64,000 nucleotides of DNA from Cellvibrionales bacterium (GTDB lineage: Bacteria; Pseudomonadota; Gammaproteobacteria; Pseudomonadales; UBA7239), in assembly GCA_016713115.1 (NCBI GenBank), contig JADJPU010000001.1, forward strand, positions 806,001-870,000. The letters are read 5' to 3'. Made by a program: the position numbers and the translations under genes. The number at the start of each line of letters is the position of its first letter. Position 1 is the first letter of the stretch. Under the pieces are notes generated by a model. It made no database searches. It saw only the letters and a program-made list of their open reading frames with translations, and was not told where the DNA came from. Positions 26,132 through 34,758 of the stretch are shown piece by piece.

Positions 26132-26603
26132 TTAGAGATGCTGCACATTGTCAATTTCGTACTCCACTTCACCAGCCGGTGTTTTTACCAGCACCACATC
26201 ACCCACCTCTTTACCTATCAAGGCGCGCGATTGGTGATGTCAGTGAGATCAAACCAATACTCACATCTGCCTCGTACTCACCCACAATCTTATAGGTGAC
26301 ACTTGTTTCAGTTTCACAATGGATGATCGTAACCGTTACGCCAAAAATTACTCGCACACTTAATGGAATACTACGAATATCGATAATTTGCGCATTCGCT
26401 AAACGGCCTTCGAGATCCTGAATGCGACCTTCGAGAAAACCCATCTGCTCGCGCGCGGCGTGGTACTCCGCATTTTCTTTCAAATCGCCGTGTTCGCGCG
26501 CTTCGGCAATAGCTTGCGACACCAACGGTTTTTCTTTTTTCAATCTATCCAGTTCGGCGCGCAATGCTTCTGCGCCTTCCACGGTCATCGGAAATTTTGT
26601 CAT
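26132..26603 (-). CDS. greA: Transcription elongation factor GreA, frameshifted near 26223
   Basis: GreA rescues backtracked RNA polymerase. The N-terminal coiled coil is intact (MTKFPMTVEGAEALRAELDR, then EAREHGDLKENAEYHAARE with the conserved acidic tip), and the C-terminal domain runs through RVIFGVTVT to TSPIAR. There the frame breaks into a short false end (LDR, stop). In the shifted frame the normal ending LIGKEVGDVVLVKTPAGEVE follows and stops at 26132. Restoring a GC unit in the GCGCGC stretch gives SPIARALIGK and 157 aa, the standard length. A consensus error is most likely because GreA is widely conserved. It lies downstream of carB on the same strand, as in many gammaproteobacteria. 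Confidence 0.9.
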
Positions 26604-26633
26604 TTCACACCTCGCCTCATTCGACGATAAAAA

Positions 26634-29600
26634 TCATTGCGCGTTTGCGTGCAGTGACTGTAAACGCCGCACCACAGTATCTGCTTGCATGGCAAGCGCC
26701 ATAGAAGACGCTTCGCCACCCGCCAGCGTGGTGTTGTAGTACACCTTGTGTTGCAGTGCGGAACGACGAATTGTTGAAGAATCTGCAATCGCCTGTCTGC
26801 CTTCCGTTGTATTAATAATTAACTGAATTTTGCCGTTTTTAATCATATCGACAATATGCGGACGACCTTCCGTCACTTTGTTGATAATTTCCACTTCCAA
26901 GCCCGCCGCTTGCAATTCTTTTGCCGTGCCGCGTGTGGCAATTAAGCGAAATCCGTTTTCATGCAAGCGTTTTGCTACAGAAACAATGCCCGCTTTATCC
27001 ACTTCACGCACACTGATAAACGCATTGCCACCGTTGCGCGGCAATTTTTCGCCCGCGCCCAACTGTGCTTTACCGTAGGCTTCAGCAAAAGTGATGCCCG
27101 TGCCCATCACTTCGCCGGTGGATTTCATTTCAGGGCCGAGAATTGGGTCAACTGAAGGAAACTTATTAAATGGGAATACCGCCTCTTTCACGCTGAAATA
27201 AGTCGGCACGATTTCTTTAGTAAATTTCTGCTCTGCAAGAGATTTACCCACCATGCAGCGCGCCGCGACTTTCGCTAGCGACACACCGATACACTTCGAC
27301 ACAAAGGGCACGGTGCGCGAAGCGCGTGGATTCACTTCGATCACATAAATTGTGTCATCTTGATACGCCAACTGCACATTCATCAAGCCGACAACATTTA
27401 ATTCGCGCGCCATTTTTTTGACGATTTCACGCATCTCGTCTTGCACGGCTGCCGGCAACGAATACGGCGGCAGCGAACAGGCAGAATCACCTGAATGCAC
27501 GCCAGCTTGTTCAATGTGCTGCATGATGGCGCCGATCACCACTTCCTTGCCATCGGACACTGCGTCGATATCCACTTCGATCGCCGCATTCAAAAATCTA
27601 TCCAACAATACCGGCGCATCGTTTGATACTTGTACCGCATCGCGCATATAGGTGCGCAATTCGGATTCTTTGTACACGATTTCCATCGCGCGACCACCGA
27701 GCACATACGAAGGGCGCACCACCAACGGATAACCAATTTCTGTGGCTTTCTGTACCGCTTCTTCCGCCGAACGCACGGTGGCATTGCGCGGCTGCGTCAA
27801 TTTTAATTTTTCGATCATCTGTTGAAACAATTCGCGATCTTCCGCGCGATCAATCGCTTCCGGCGTGGTGCCAACGATAGGCACACCCGCTGCCGCCAAT
27901 GCGCGCGCCAATTTCAGCGGCGTTTGTCCACCGAATTGCACGATCACGCCTTTAGGATTTTCTTTCGCCACAATTTCCAACACATCTTCCAGCGTCACCG
28001 GTTCGAAATACAGGCGATCGGAAGTGTCGTAATCGGTAGAAACGGTTTCTGGGTTGCAGTTGACCATGATGGTTTCATAACCATCTTCGCGCATTGCCAA
28101 TGCCGCGTGCACACAGCAGTAATCAAACTCAATGCCCTGCCCAATGCGATTGGGGCCACCACCCAACACCATGATTTTGTCGCGTGTACTTGGGTTCGCT
28201 TCGCACTCTTCTTGATAAGTGGAATACATGTACGCGGTGTCGGTCGCAAACTCTGCCGCGCAAGTATCGACGCGTTTGTATACCGGACGCACATTTAAGG
28301 AATGGCGCAGCTCACGAATTGTCGCTTCTTTTTCATTTAACAATGTAGCGAGGCGCGCATCGGAAAACCCTTTGCGCTTTAGCAGGCGCAAATATTCCGC
28401 GTTCATATCTTCGATCGACGCTTCCTGCACCGCTTGTTCATAACGCACCAATTCTTCAATTTGCACCAAGAACCAGCGGTCGATACTGGTGGCAGCAAAC
28501 ACATCGTCTACACTCATGCCGAGACGAAACGCATCGGCGATGTACCACAGGCGTTCAGCGCCAACGACTTTCAATTCGCGGCGCACGACATCCAGCGCAT
28601 CTTCTTCGCCCTCTTCCAACTGTGGCAAACGCGATTCAAAACCCGCTGAACCCACTTCCAAACCGCGCATGGCTTTTTGCAGCGACTCTTGAAAGTTGCA
28701 GCCTATCGCCATTACTTCGCCCACCGATTTCATCTGCGTAGTTAAACGCGCATCGGCGGTAGGAAATTTTTCAAAAGTAAAACGAGGTATTTTCGTAACC
28801 ACATAATCAATCGATGGCTCAAAAGATGCTGGTGTTTTGCCGCCAGTGATTTCGTTTTTCAGTTCATCGAGTGTAAAACCAATCGCCAATTTTGCAGCCA
28901 CTTTGGCAATCGGAAATCCTGTTGCTTTCGAAGCCAGCGCAGAGGAACGCGACACGCGCGGATTCATTTCGATAACAATCATGCGACCGGTATCGGGGTT
29001 TACCGCAAACTGCACATTGGAGCCGCCGGTTTCTACGCCAATTTCACGCAACACCGCCAGCGAGGCATTGCGCATGATTTGGTATTCGCGATCGGTCAGG
29101 GTTTGCGCGGGCGCAACAGTAATGGAGTCGCCGGTATGTACGCCCATCGCATCAAAGTTTTCGATGGAGCACACGATAATGCAGTTGTCTTTTTTATCGC
29201 GCACCACTTCCATTTCGTATTCTTTCCAACCGAGCAGCGATTCGTCGATCAACAATTCGCTGGTGGGTGAAAGATCCAAACCGCGCTCGCAAATTTCGAC
29301 AAACTCTTCACGGTTGTACGCAATACCACCGCCGGAGCCGCCCATGGTAAATGACGGACGAATCACCACCGGAAAACCAAAACGGTCGAGAATTTGTAGC
29401 GCTTCTTCTAAAGAATGTGCAATGCCAGAGCGCGCAGTATCCAAACCAATCGCTTTCATCGCCTTATCAAAACGATCGCGGTCTTCCGCTTTGTCGATGG
29501 CATCGGCTGTCGCACCAATCATTTCGACATTAAATTGTTTCAGCACGCCTTCGCGCGCTAAATCCAATGCGCAATTGAGCGCGGTTTGACCGCCCATGGT

Positions 29601-29864
29601 GGGCAGCAGGGCATCTGGTTTTTCCTGCTCGATAATTTTTGCCACCGTGCGCCATTCCACCGGCTCGATGTAAGTGGCATCGGCCATGGCGGGGTCGGTC
29701 ATGATCGTCGCGGGGTTCGAATTGACGAGGATGACGCGATAGCCCTCTTCACGCAGCGCCTTGCACGCCTGCGCGCCGGAGTAATCAAACTCGCAGGCTT
29801 GGCCGATGATAATGGGACCCGAGCCGAGAATCAGGATGGATTGGATATCGGTACGCTTAGGCAT
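26634..29864 (-). CDS. carB: Carbamoyl-phosphate synthase large subunit
   Basis: 1076 residues, full length. Two homologous ATP-grasp halves are visible: the first begins with LGSGPIIIGQACEFDYSG and the second with LGGGPNRIGQGIEFDYCC; both carry GGQTAL/GGQTPL and VIEMNPRVSRSS/VIEVNPRASRT. The C-terminal MGS-like regulatory domain (from ~940) binds UMP/ornithine in relatives. The enzyme makes carbamoyl phosphate for pyrimidines and arginine with CarA, which supplies ammonia. The ATG at 29864 lies 8 bp inside carA, with AGGAG upstream, so translation is coupled. Confidence 0.98.
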   Translation of the reverse strand: MPKRTDIQSILILGSGPIIIGQACEFDYSGAQACKALREEGYRVILVNSNPATIMTDPAMADATYIEPVEWRTVAKIIEQEKPDALLPTMGGQTALNCALDLAREGVLKQFNVEMIGATADAIDKAEDRDRFDKAMKAIGLDTARSGIAHSLEEALQILDRFGFPVVIRPSFTMGGSGGGIAYNREEFVEICERGLDLSPTSELLIDESLLGWKEYEMEVVRDKKDNCIIVCSIENFDAMGVHTGDSITVAPAQTLTDREYQIMRNASLAVLREIGVETGGSNVQFAVNPDTGRMIVIEMNPRVSRSSALASKATGFPIAKVAAKLAIGFTLDELKNEITGGKTPASFEPSIDYVVTKIPRFTFEKFPTADARLTTQMKSVGEVMAIGCNFQESLQKAMRGLEVGSAGFESRLPQLEEGEEDALDVVRRELKVVGAERLWYIADAFRLGMSVDDVFAATSIDRWFLVQIEELVRYEQAVQEASIEDMNAEYLRLLKRKGFSDARLATLLNEKEATIRELRHSLNVRPVYKRVDTCAAEFATDTAYMYSTYQEECEANPSTRDKIMVLGGGPNRIGQGIEFDYCCVHAALAMREDGYETIMVNCNPETVSTDYDTSDRLYFEPVTLEDVLEIVAKENPKGVIVQFGGQTPLKLARALAAAGVPIVGTTPEAIDRAEDRELFQQMIEKLKLTQPRNATVRSAEEAVQKATEIGYPLVVRPSYVLGGRAMEIVYKESELRTYMRDAVQVSNDAPVLLDRFLNAAIEVDIDAVSDGKEVVIGAIMQHIEQAGVHSGDSACSLPPYSLPAAVQDEMREIVKKMARELNVVGLMNVQLAYQDDTIYVIEVNPRASRTVPFVSKCIGVSLAKVAARCMVGKSLAEQKFTKEIVPTYFSVKEAVFPFNKFPSVDPILGPEMKSTGEVMGTGITFAEAYGKAQLGAGEKLPRNGGNAFISVREVDKAGIVSVAKRLHENGFRLIATRGTAKELQAAGLEVEIINKVTEGRPHIVDMIKNGKIQLIINTTEGRQAIADSSTIRRSALQHKVYYNTTLAGGEASSMALAMQADTVVRRLQSLHANAQ

Positions 29865-31023
29865 TTTTTTCTCCTGCGCTACGGCTCTCCGCCATCATCG
29901 CAATGAATCGATCAAACAAATCGGCCGCCTCGTGCGGCCCTGGACTGGCCTCTGGGTGACCTTGGAAGCTAAACGCGGGGGTATCGGTGCGCTCTATACC
30001 CTGCAAACTGCCGTCGAACAGCGATTTGTGCGTGGTGCGCAAGTTGGCGGGCAAAGTCGCCTCATCGGCGGCAAAGCCGTGGTTCTGGCTGGTAATCAAC
30101 ACCTGCCCTGAATCCAAATCTTGCACGGGATGGTTGGCACCGTGGTGACCGAACTTCATCTTTAGTGTTTTGGCACCTGAGGCGAGCGCGAGCAGTTGGT
30201 GACCAAGGCAGATGCCAAAGATTGGGGTTTTAGCTGCTAAAAATGCCTGAATCGCGGTGATGGCGTAATCGCAAGGCTCTGGATCGCCGGGGCCGTTGGA
30301 TAAAAAAATGCCGTCCGGCTTCATTGCCAACACCTCGCCGGCCGGTGTCTGCGCCGGCACTACCGTCACATCACAGCCGCGCTCTGCCAACAGGCGCAAA
30401 ATATTGCGCTTCACGCCGAAATCGTAGGCCACCACTTTGTACTTGCGTTCAGTGGTTGTGTTGAAGCCTGCGCCCAACTGCCAAGCGCCTTCGTTGAACG
30501 AATAGCGGGTTTTGGTGCTGACCACTTTCGCCAAATCCATGCCCTTGATGCCGGGCCAAGCGCGCGCCAATTCCAGTGCCTTGGCTTCGTCGATGTTGTC
30601 GCCCGCCATTAAACAGCCGTTTTGCGCGCCTTTTTCACGCAGTACGCGCGTGAGGCGGCGAGTGTCGATGTCGGCCAAGCCAACAACATTGTGGCGCTGC
30701 AAGTAGCAGGATAAATCTTCTGCGCTGCGGAAATTGCTGGCGAGCAGGGGCAGATCGCGGATGATCAGGCCGCGGCACCACACACGATCCGACTCTTCAT
30801 CTTCCGGATTACAGCCAACATTGCCGATGTGCGGGTAGGTCAGGGTAACGATCTGTTCGCAGTAGGAGGGGTCGGTCAGGATTTCCTGATAGCCGGTCAG
30901 CGCTGTGTTAAACACCACCTCGCCGGTGGAAACGCCTTCCGCACCAATACTGGTGCCGCGAAAAATGCTGCCGTCAGCCAGTGCCAGCAGAGCGGGTTTT
31001 CTCTTGAGACCTATCACACACAT
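29857..31023 (-). CDS. carA: Carbamoyl-phosphate synthase small subunit
   Basis: 388-residue glutaminase subunit. The N-terminal domain has ADGSIFRGTSIGAEG and TGYQEILTDPSY. The class I glutamine amidotransferase domain has the nucleophile loop FGICLGHQLLALASG and the His/Glu end GHPEASPGPHEA. The ATG at 31023 sits almost directly after AAAGGGG, so the GTG two codons later (31017) may be the true start. The first gene of carAB, behind a promoter and a candidate attenuator (31108-31235). Confidence 0.97.
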   Translation of the reverse strand: MCVIGLKRKPALLALADGSIFRGTSIGAEGVSTGEVVFNTALTGYQEILTDPSYCEQIVTLTYPHIGNVGCNPEDEESDRVWCRGLIIRDLPLLASNFRSAEDLSCYLQRHNVVGLADIDTRRLTRVLREKGAQNGCLMAGDNIDEAKALELARAWPGIKGMDLAKVVSTKTRYSFNEGAWQLGAGFNTTTERKYKVVAYDFGVKRNILRLLAERGCDVTVVPAQTPAGEVLAMKPDGIFLSNGPGDPEPCDYAITAIQAFLAAKTPIFGICLGHQLLALASGAKTLKMKFGHHGANHPVQDLDSGQVLITSQNHGFAADEATLPANLRTTHKSLFDGSLQGIERTDTPAFSFQGHPEASPGPHEAADLFDRFIAMMAESRSAGEKNA

Positions 31024-31107
31024 TCCCCTTTCGGTTTCTCAGGCGCAACGAGCCACCCCTCACGCAAGGTAACTCATTGAAATTATTGAAGATAACTGGA
31101 GAGCGGC

Positions 31108-31137
31108 TTAAAAAAAACGGGCTGAACTCTCGCTCAT
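31108..31137 (-). CDS. Possible 9-codon leader peptide of carA
   Basis: ATG at 31137..31135 opens a reading frame MSESSARFF that ends with TAA exactly inside the terminator T-run. The start codon lies just within the terminator loop. The FF codons are the U-stretch itself, as in the UTP-sensing leaders of enterobacterial pyr genes, where a ribosome that follows the polymerase closely prevents termination. No strong Shine-Dalgarno site is visible (GAAACGGG only), so translation is unproven. Confidence 0.3.
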   Translation of the reverse strand: MSESSARFF

Positions 31138-31144
31138 CCCGTTT
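31108..31144 (-). terminator. Candidate carA attenuator (intrinsic terminator in the leader)
   Basis: On the minus strand AAACGGG (31144..31138) pairs with CCCGTTT (31121..31115), a perfect 7-bp stem, and eight T follow. It lies about 85 bases before carA and downstream of a good promoter, so RNA polymerase must pass it to express carAB. TTCAG in its loop could instead pair with CTGAA near 31183-31188, a possible antiterminator; this alternative pairing is an inference. Confidence 0.7.
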
Positions 31145-31205
31145 CTTTGCAAACTGTTATTGCGCCACTGCGGCCTCTCGTCTTCAGGTTGCTACCTGAG
31201 GGCGT

Positions 31206-31235
31206 ATTGTACGGGAAGGGGGGGATGGGTGTCCA
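31206..31235 (-). promoter_or_regulatory. Sigma70-type promoter of carAB
   Basis: TGGACA (31235..31230) and TACAAT (31211..31206) on the minus strand are separated by 18 bp, each five of six matches to consensus. Transcription would start near 31199, giving a ~175-nt leader. The leader begins with a small hairpin, CAGGT-loop-ACCTG at 31185-31198. The 281-base gap between carA and the radical SAM gene has no other feature. Confidence 0.65.
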
Positions 31236-31304
31236 TGTAAAAGCTAGGCAAAACGCTGTTGATGGGGCATATTGAAGACGACTTCTAACACACCGACTTT
31301 TCCC

Positions 31305-32228
31305 ATGAAAGTTCTTGATCGCACAGGCGAGCAGTACAAGATCATCAAGCACGAACGACGCTATGCCGACAACTTGACGATCGTCGGTGTAGAGCCGTAC
31401 CTAAAATGTGGCTTTCGCTGTTTTTATTGCATCACGGATAGCCAAGGCCAAACACAGCCTATTGAGCCTGATCTGGAGAAGTTTCAGCAACGATTCTTAG
31501 CCGAATTGCAGGATTTCCCTGATGACCGTTTTTTATTCGGCGTCAGCCTAGCAACGGATTCCTACAACGATATTGAAGAAAAGTGGGGCTACACCCGATG
31601 GGTTATTGACGAACTCACCCGTCGCGATCGCCGCATTTCAATCACGACAAAAAGCCCGCTGATTACACGCGATATCGATCTTTTCAAACGCATGTCACCT
31701 GAGCGCTGCAAAATTATCCTCTCTTTTACTGCATCGACAACCGAGCTTGCTAATAAAGTAGAGCCGCAAGCCCCCTCTCCTGAATTAAGAATGAAAGCAC
31801 TGCACCAACTCCACGCAGCGGGCATCAATGCTTGCGTGCTAATGGCTCCTTGGATTCCAGGCATTACCGACACCGACCGCCTGCTATCCCTATTCCCCAA
31901 AGGCATCAAAGTTTTTTTTCAGCCCATCGAACTCGGAGATGATTTTGAAGAAGTGTTGGATCAACAACGCCCACATTTCAGCGCATCATTATTTATGGGT
32001 AAGCAATGGACACAGAATGAAATTAACCGCGCTTATATTCAAGAGTGCAACACAGTCGGAAAAAAATACTGGAAAGATTTTGATATGGAGTGGCGACACC
32101 CAATCACACTCGCCACACATCAAGATAATTCCGGCTATCTAAAACGCATGCGTCCTGGTCGCTTCGACCCCGATCAATGGGTGGCGGAACACCCAGTCAC
32201 GCCGCGCATCCCCACCACATCTTTATAA
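31305..32228 (+). CDS. Radical SAM protein, spore-photoproduct-lyase-like group
   Basis: About 307 residues. The cluster motif is CGFRCFYC (CxxxCxxC) at about residue 36, preceded by NLTIVGVEPYLK, and the barrel continues through SITTKSPLITRDIDLFKRM and VLMAPWIPGITD. The arrangement resembles SplB-type and Rv2578c-like radical SAM proteins, whose reactions are mostly unknown outside true photoproduct lyases. The ATG at 31305 is chosen, but there is no clear ribosome site; a TTG at 31272 is an alternative. It is the only plus-strand gene between carAB and psd (convergent, stop three bases from the psd stop), hence probably an independent unit. Confidence 0.75.
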   Translation: MKVLDRTGEQYKIIKHERRYADNLTIVGVEPYLKCGFRCFYCITDSQGQTQPIEPDLEKFQQRFLAELQDFPDDRFLFGVSLATDSYNDIEEKWGYTRWVIDELTRRDRRISITTKSPLITRDIDLFKRMSPERCKIILSFTASTTELANKVEPQAPSPELRMKALHQLHAAGINACVLMAPWIPGITDTDRLLSLFPKGIKVFFQPIELGDDFEEVLDQQRPHFSASLFMGKQWTQNEINRAYIQECNTVGKKYWKDFDMEWRHPITLATHQDNSGYLKRMRPGRFDPDQWVAEHPVTPRIPTTSL

Positions 32229-32231
32229 CAA

Positions 32232-33104
32232 TCAATCCGCAAACTCCTGCCCCATTTTTACGGCATCGCCCGCTTTTACTTCCCATTCCAAATCGCTGGA
32301 TTTACGAAATAAAACGATTGCCGTAGATCCCAATTTAAAGCGCCCCATTTCTTCGCCTTTCTTAAGGTGGACGGGGGCAGGTGCGTTTACAAAATCTTGC
32401 GTTTCGATTTTGCGCAAGCGCGGCGCGACCTGCCCTGCCCACACCGTTTCGATGCCAGCCACAATCATGGCGCCAACCAACACCACGGCCATTTCGCCGT
32501 ACTCGGTATCAAAAATCGCCACCAACCTTTCGTTGCGCGCAAACAAATTCGGCACATTTTCTGCAGTGGTGGTGTTGACGGAAAACAAATCGCCGGGGAT
32601 ATAAATACTGCGCAGCAAACGCCCCGCCACCGGCATGTGCACACGGTGATAATCGCGCGGCGAGAGATAGACTGTGGCGAACAAACCGCCGTCAAACAAA
32701 GCCGCCAATTGCTCATCGCCGCCCAACAATTCCTGCACAGTAAAGCTGTGTCCTTTCGCTTGAAAAATACGACCGTGCTCAATGATTCCCGCTTGGCTGA
32801 CTTGTCCGTCTGCCGGGCAGCAAACATCGTCATCACAAATTTGGCGCGCACCATCAGCCAGTGCACGCGTAAAAAATTGATTGAAGCTGCGGTAGCGCTT
32901 GTAATCCGGCTCCGCTGCTTCATTCATATTTACGCCAAACTGACGAATGAATTTTTCTATCAAAAAATTCTTCAACCATGGCGTTTCATTTTCTGCCAGC
33001 CACCCAACGGCACGCGACAACAGATGTTGCGGCAACAAGTATTGCAACACCACAAACACTTTATTGGAAAAACTGGCATCTTCAGAAAACTGAAACAAAG
33101 ACAT
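32232..33104 (-). CDS. psd: Phosphatidylserine decarboxylase proenzyme
   Basis: Inner-membrane enzyme making phosphatidylethanolamine. It is synthesised as a proenzyme and cut within LGST to create the pyruvoyl group; FKLGSTAIVLF is present near residue 255. Other family marks are FNQFFTRAL, CCPADGQVSQAG and YLSPRDYHRVHMPVAG. The 290-residue length is typical. Its ATG shares one base with the upstream rhodanese stop (TAATG). Confidence 0.97.
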   Translation of the reverse strand: MSLFQFSEDASFSNKVFVVLQYLLPQHLLSRAVGWLAENETPWLKNFLIEKFIRQFGVNMNEAAEPDYKRYRSFNQFFTRALADGARQICDDDVCCPADGQVSQAGIIEHGRIFQAKGHSFTVQELLGGDEQLAALFDGGLFATVYLSPRDYHRVHMPVAGRLLRSIYIPGDLFSVNTTTAENVPNLFARNERLVAIFDTEYGEMAVVLVGAMIVAGIETVWAGQVAPRLRKIETQDFVNAPAPVHLKKGEEMGRFKLGSTAIVLFRKSSDLEWEVKAGDAVKMGQEFAD

Positions 33105-33922
33105 TAGGGATTTTCTCCTGTATGAATAGGCATGTTTTCACTATTACCCCACTCGGACCACGAGCCGGCGTAAGCAGCAATGCGCGGATAGCCCAAGCTT
33201 TTTGCTGCCACATAGGCCAGTGCAGAGCGGCGATGAGTTTGGCAGTGCATGACAATATTTTTGTCTGGCGTGATGCCTTTGCTTTGCAGAAAATCGGCAA
33301 GGTCTTTACGCAAACGACTACCATTCCCCGCATCAAGAACATCTTTACCCTCGCAGTGTATCGCGCCTGGAATATGTCCACCGCGCGCCGACACCATCTT
33401 CGCGCCCGTATATTCATCGTGTGAGCGCGCATCCCACACCAAAAAATCGGCATCAAATTGATGCGTGAGAATATCCTGTGCAGTTGCTAAATAGCGCGCA
33501 TCCACCGTGAGCGCACGCAATGTCGCAGGCAGCGGAATATTTTCCTGCAATTCCAGAGAAAAACCTTCTGCCAGCCACGCGGTTTTTCCGCCATTGAGAA
33601 ACGAAGCTTGTGTGTGACCAATCACATCCAGCGTCCAGATCAAACGCCCTGCGCTGACGCCATCGCCTTCGTCATAACACACCACTTGCTTGTCTGGTGT
33701 TAAGCCAATACTGGCAAACACTGTCGATAATTTTTCAACCGTCGGCAACAAACCTACTGCCGGTTTTTCTCCACCCATCAACAGCGCCACATCCAGATGC
33801 ACAGCACCGGCGATATGACCTTCGCGGTATTTCTCTGCACTGCATAAATCCACCAGCAGCAGAGACTTATCTGCCAAGTGTTTTTGCAGCTCTTCCGCTT
33901 CAACAATAAACGGTAGCGACAT
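33104..33922 (-). CDS. Two-domain rhodanese-like sulfurtransferase
   Basis: 272 residues with two rhodanese domains: an inactive N-terminal one (LLVDLCSAEKYREGHIAGA) and a C-terminal one (DARSHDEYTGA, GHIPGAIH) with the persulfide Cys in VMHCQTHRRSALAYVA. This is the SseA/thiosulfate or mercaptopyruvate sulfurtransferase layout; the exact donor cannot be told. The frame opens earlier (33949), but ATG 33922 has GGGGAGG nine bases upstream and is preferred. It is coupled to psd downstream, an order also known in other gammaproteobacteria. Confidence 0.88.
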   Translation of the reverse strand: MSLPFIVEAEELQKHLADKSLLLVDLCSAEKYREGHIAGAVHLDVALLMGGEKPAVGLLPTVEKLSTVFASIGLTPDKQVVCYDEGDGVSAGRLIWTLDVIGHTQASFLNGGKTAWLAEGFSLELQENIPLPATLRALTVDARYLATAQDILTHQFDADFLVWDARSHDEYTGAKMVSARGGHIPGAIHCEGKDVLDAGNGSRLRKDLADFLQSKGITPDKNIVMHCQTHRRSALAYVAAKSLGYPRIAAYAGSWSEWGNSENMPIHTGENP

Positions 33923-33927
33923 ATCCT

Positions 33928-34749
33928 TCAGCCTCCCCAATGTAGCCATCCCAAATGGCTACCTGTCAAAATCAGCACGCCAAACACGATGCGGTACCAA
34001 GCAAAGACCGTAAAAGTATGCTGCTGGATAAAGCGCAACAAACCGTGCACAGCGAGCAGCGCAAAAACAAAAGAGCTAACAAAGCCAACCACGAATATCC
34101 CTGTATCGTCCACGGTCAACAGCGCTCGATTTTTTAAAACCTCGTACAGCGTTGCCAAAAACATTACAGGAATCGCCAGAAAAAAAGAAAACTCCGTCGC
34201 GGCTTGGCGCGACAACCCAAAAAACAAGCCGCCGATAATAGTTGCTCCCGATCGCGACATCCCCGGCATCAAAGACAACGCCTGTGCGGCCCCTATTTTC
34301 AGCGCATCGCGCCATGACATTTCTTCAACCGACTGCACGCGCACAATGTGTTTGCGTTTCTCCACCCACAAAATCAAAACACCACCTACTAGCAACGCAC
34401 AAGCCACCGCCTGCGCGTTAAACAAATATTGTTTGATTACCTCGATAAACAACACGCCCAAAACAGCCGCCGGCAAAAAAGCCAATACAAGGTTAACTGC
34501 AAACTTTTGCGATGATGTCGAGCGCCAAGCGCGCACCACCGACAACAAGCGTTCACGATACACCCAACACACCGCCAGAATCGCACCAAGTTGAATCACA
34601 ATTTCAAAGACTGCACGCCGATCGTGATCAAGAAAATGCAGCGCTTCGCCGGCAAGAATTAAATGACCGGTGCTGGAGACGGGTAAGAATTCCGTCAGCC
34701 CTTCCACCAAACCCATTACGACTGCTTTTATCAGCAACAATAAATCCAC
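33928..34749 (-). CDS. uppP: Undecaprenyl-diphosphatase
   Basis: 273-residue polytopic membrane enzyme that dephosphorylates undecaprenyl diphosphate and so supplies the lipid carrier for murein and surface glycans. Family motifs: GLVEGLTEFLPVSSTGHLIL at residues ~13-32 and LSLMPGMSRSGATIIGGL at ~155-175, the PGxSRSxxT phosphatase site. Seven to eight helices are visible. It starts at GTG 34749 with AAGGGA upstream. The gene lies between ackA and the rhodanese gene; the carrier it makes is also needed by the glycan locus at 4332-26113. Confidence 0.97.
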   Translation of the reverse strand: MDLLLLIKAVVMGLVEGLTEFLPVSSTGHLILAGEALHFLDHDRRAVFEIVIQLGAILAVCWVYRERLLSVVRAWRSTSSQKFAVNLVLAFLPAAVLGVLFIEVIKQYLFNAQAVACALLVGGVLILWVEKRKHIVRVQSVEEMSWRDALKIGAAQALSLMPGMSRSGATIIGGLFFGLSRQAATEFSFFLAIPVMFLATLYEVLKNRALLTVDDTGIFVVGFVSSFVFALLAVHGLLRFIQQHTFTVFAWYRIVFGVLILTGSHLGWLHWGG

Positions 34750-34758
34750 AACTTTCCC

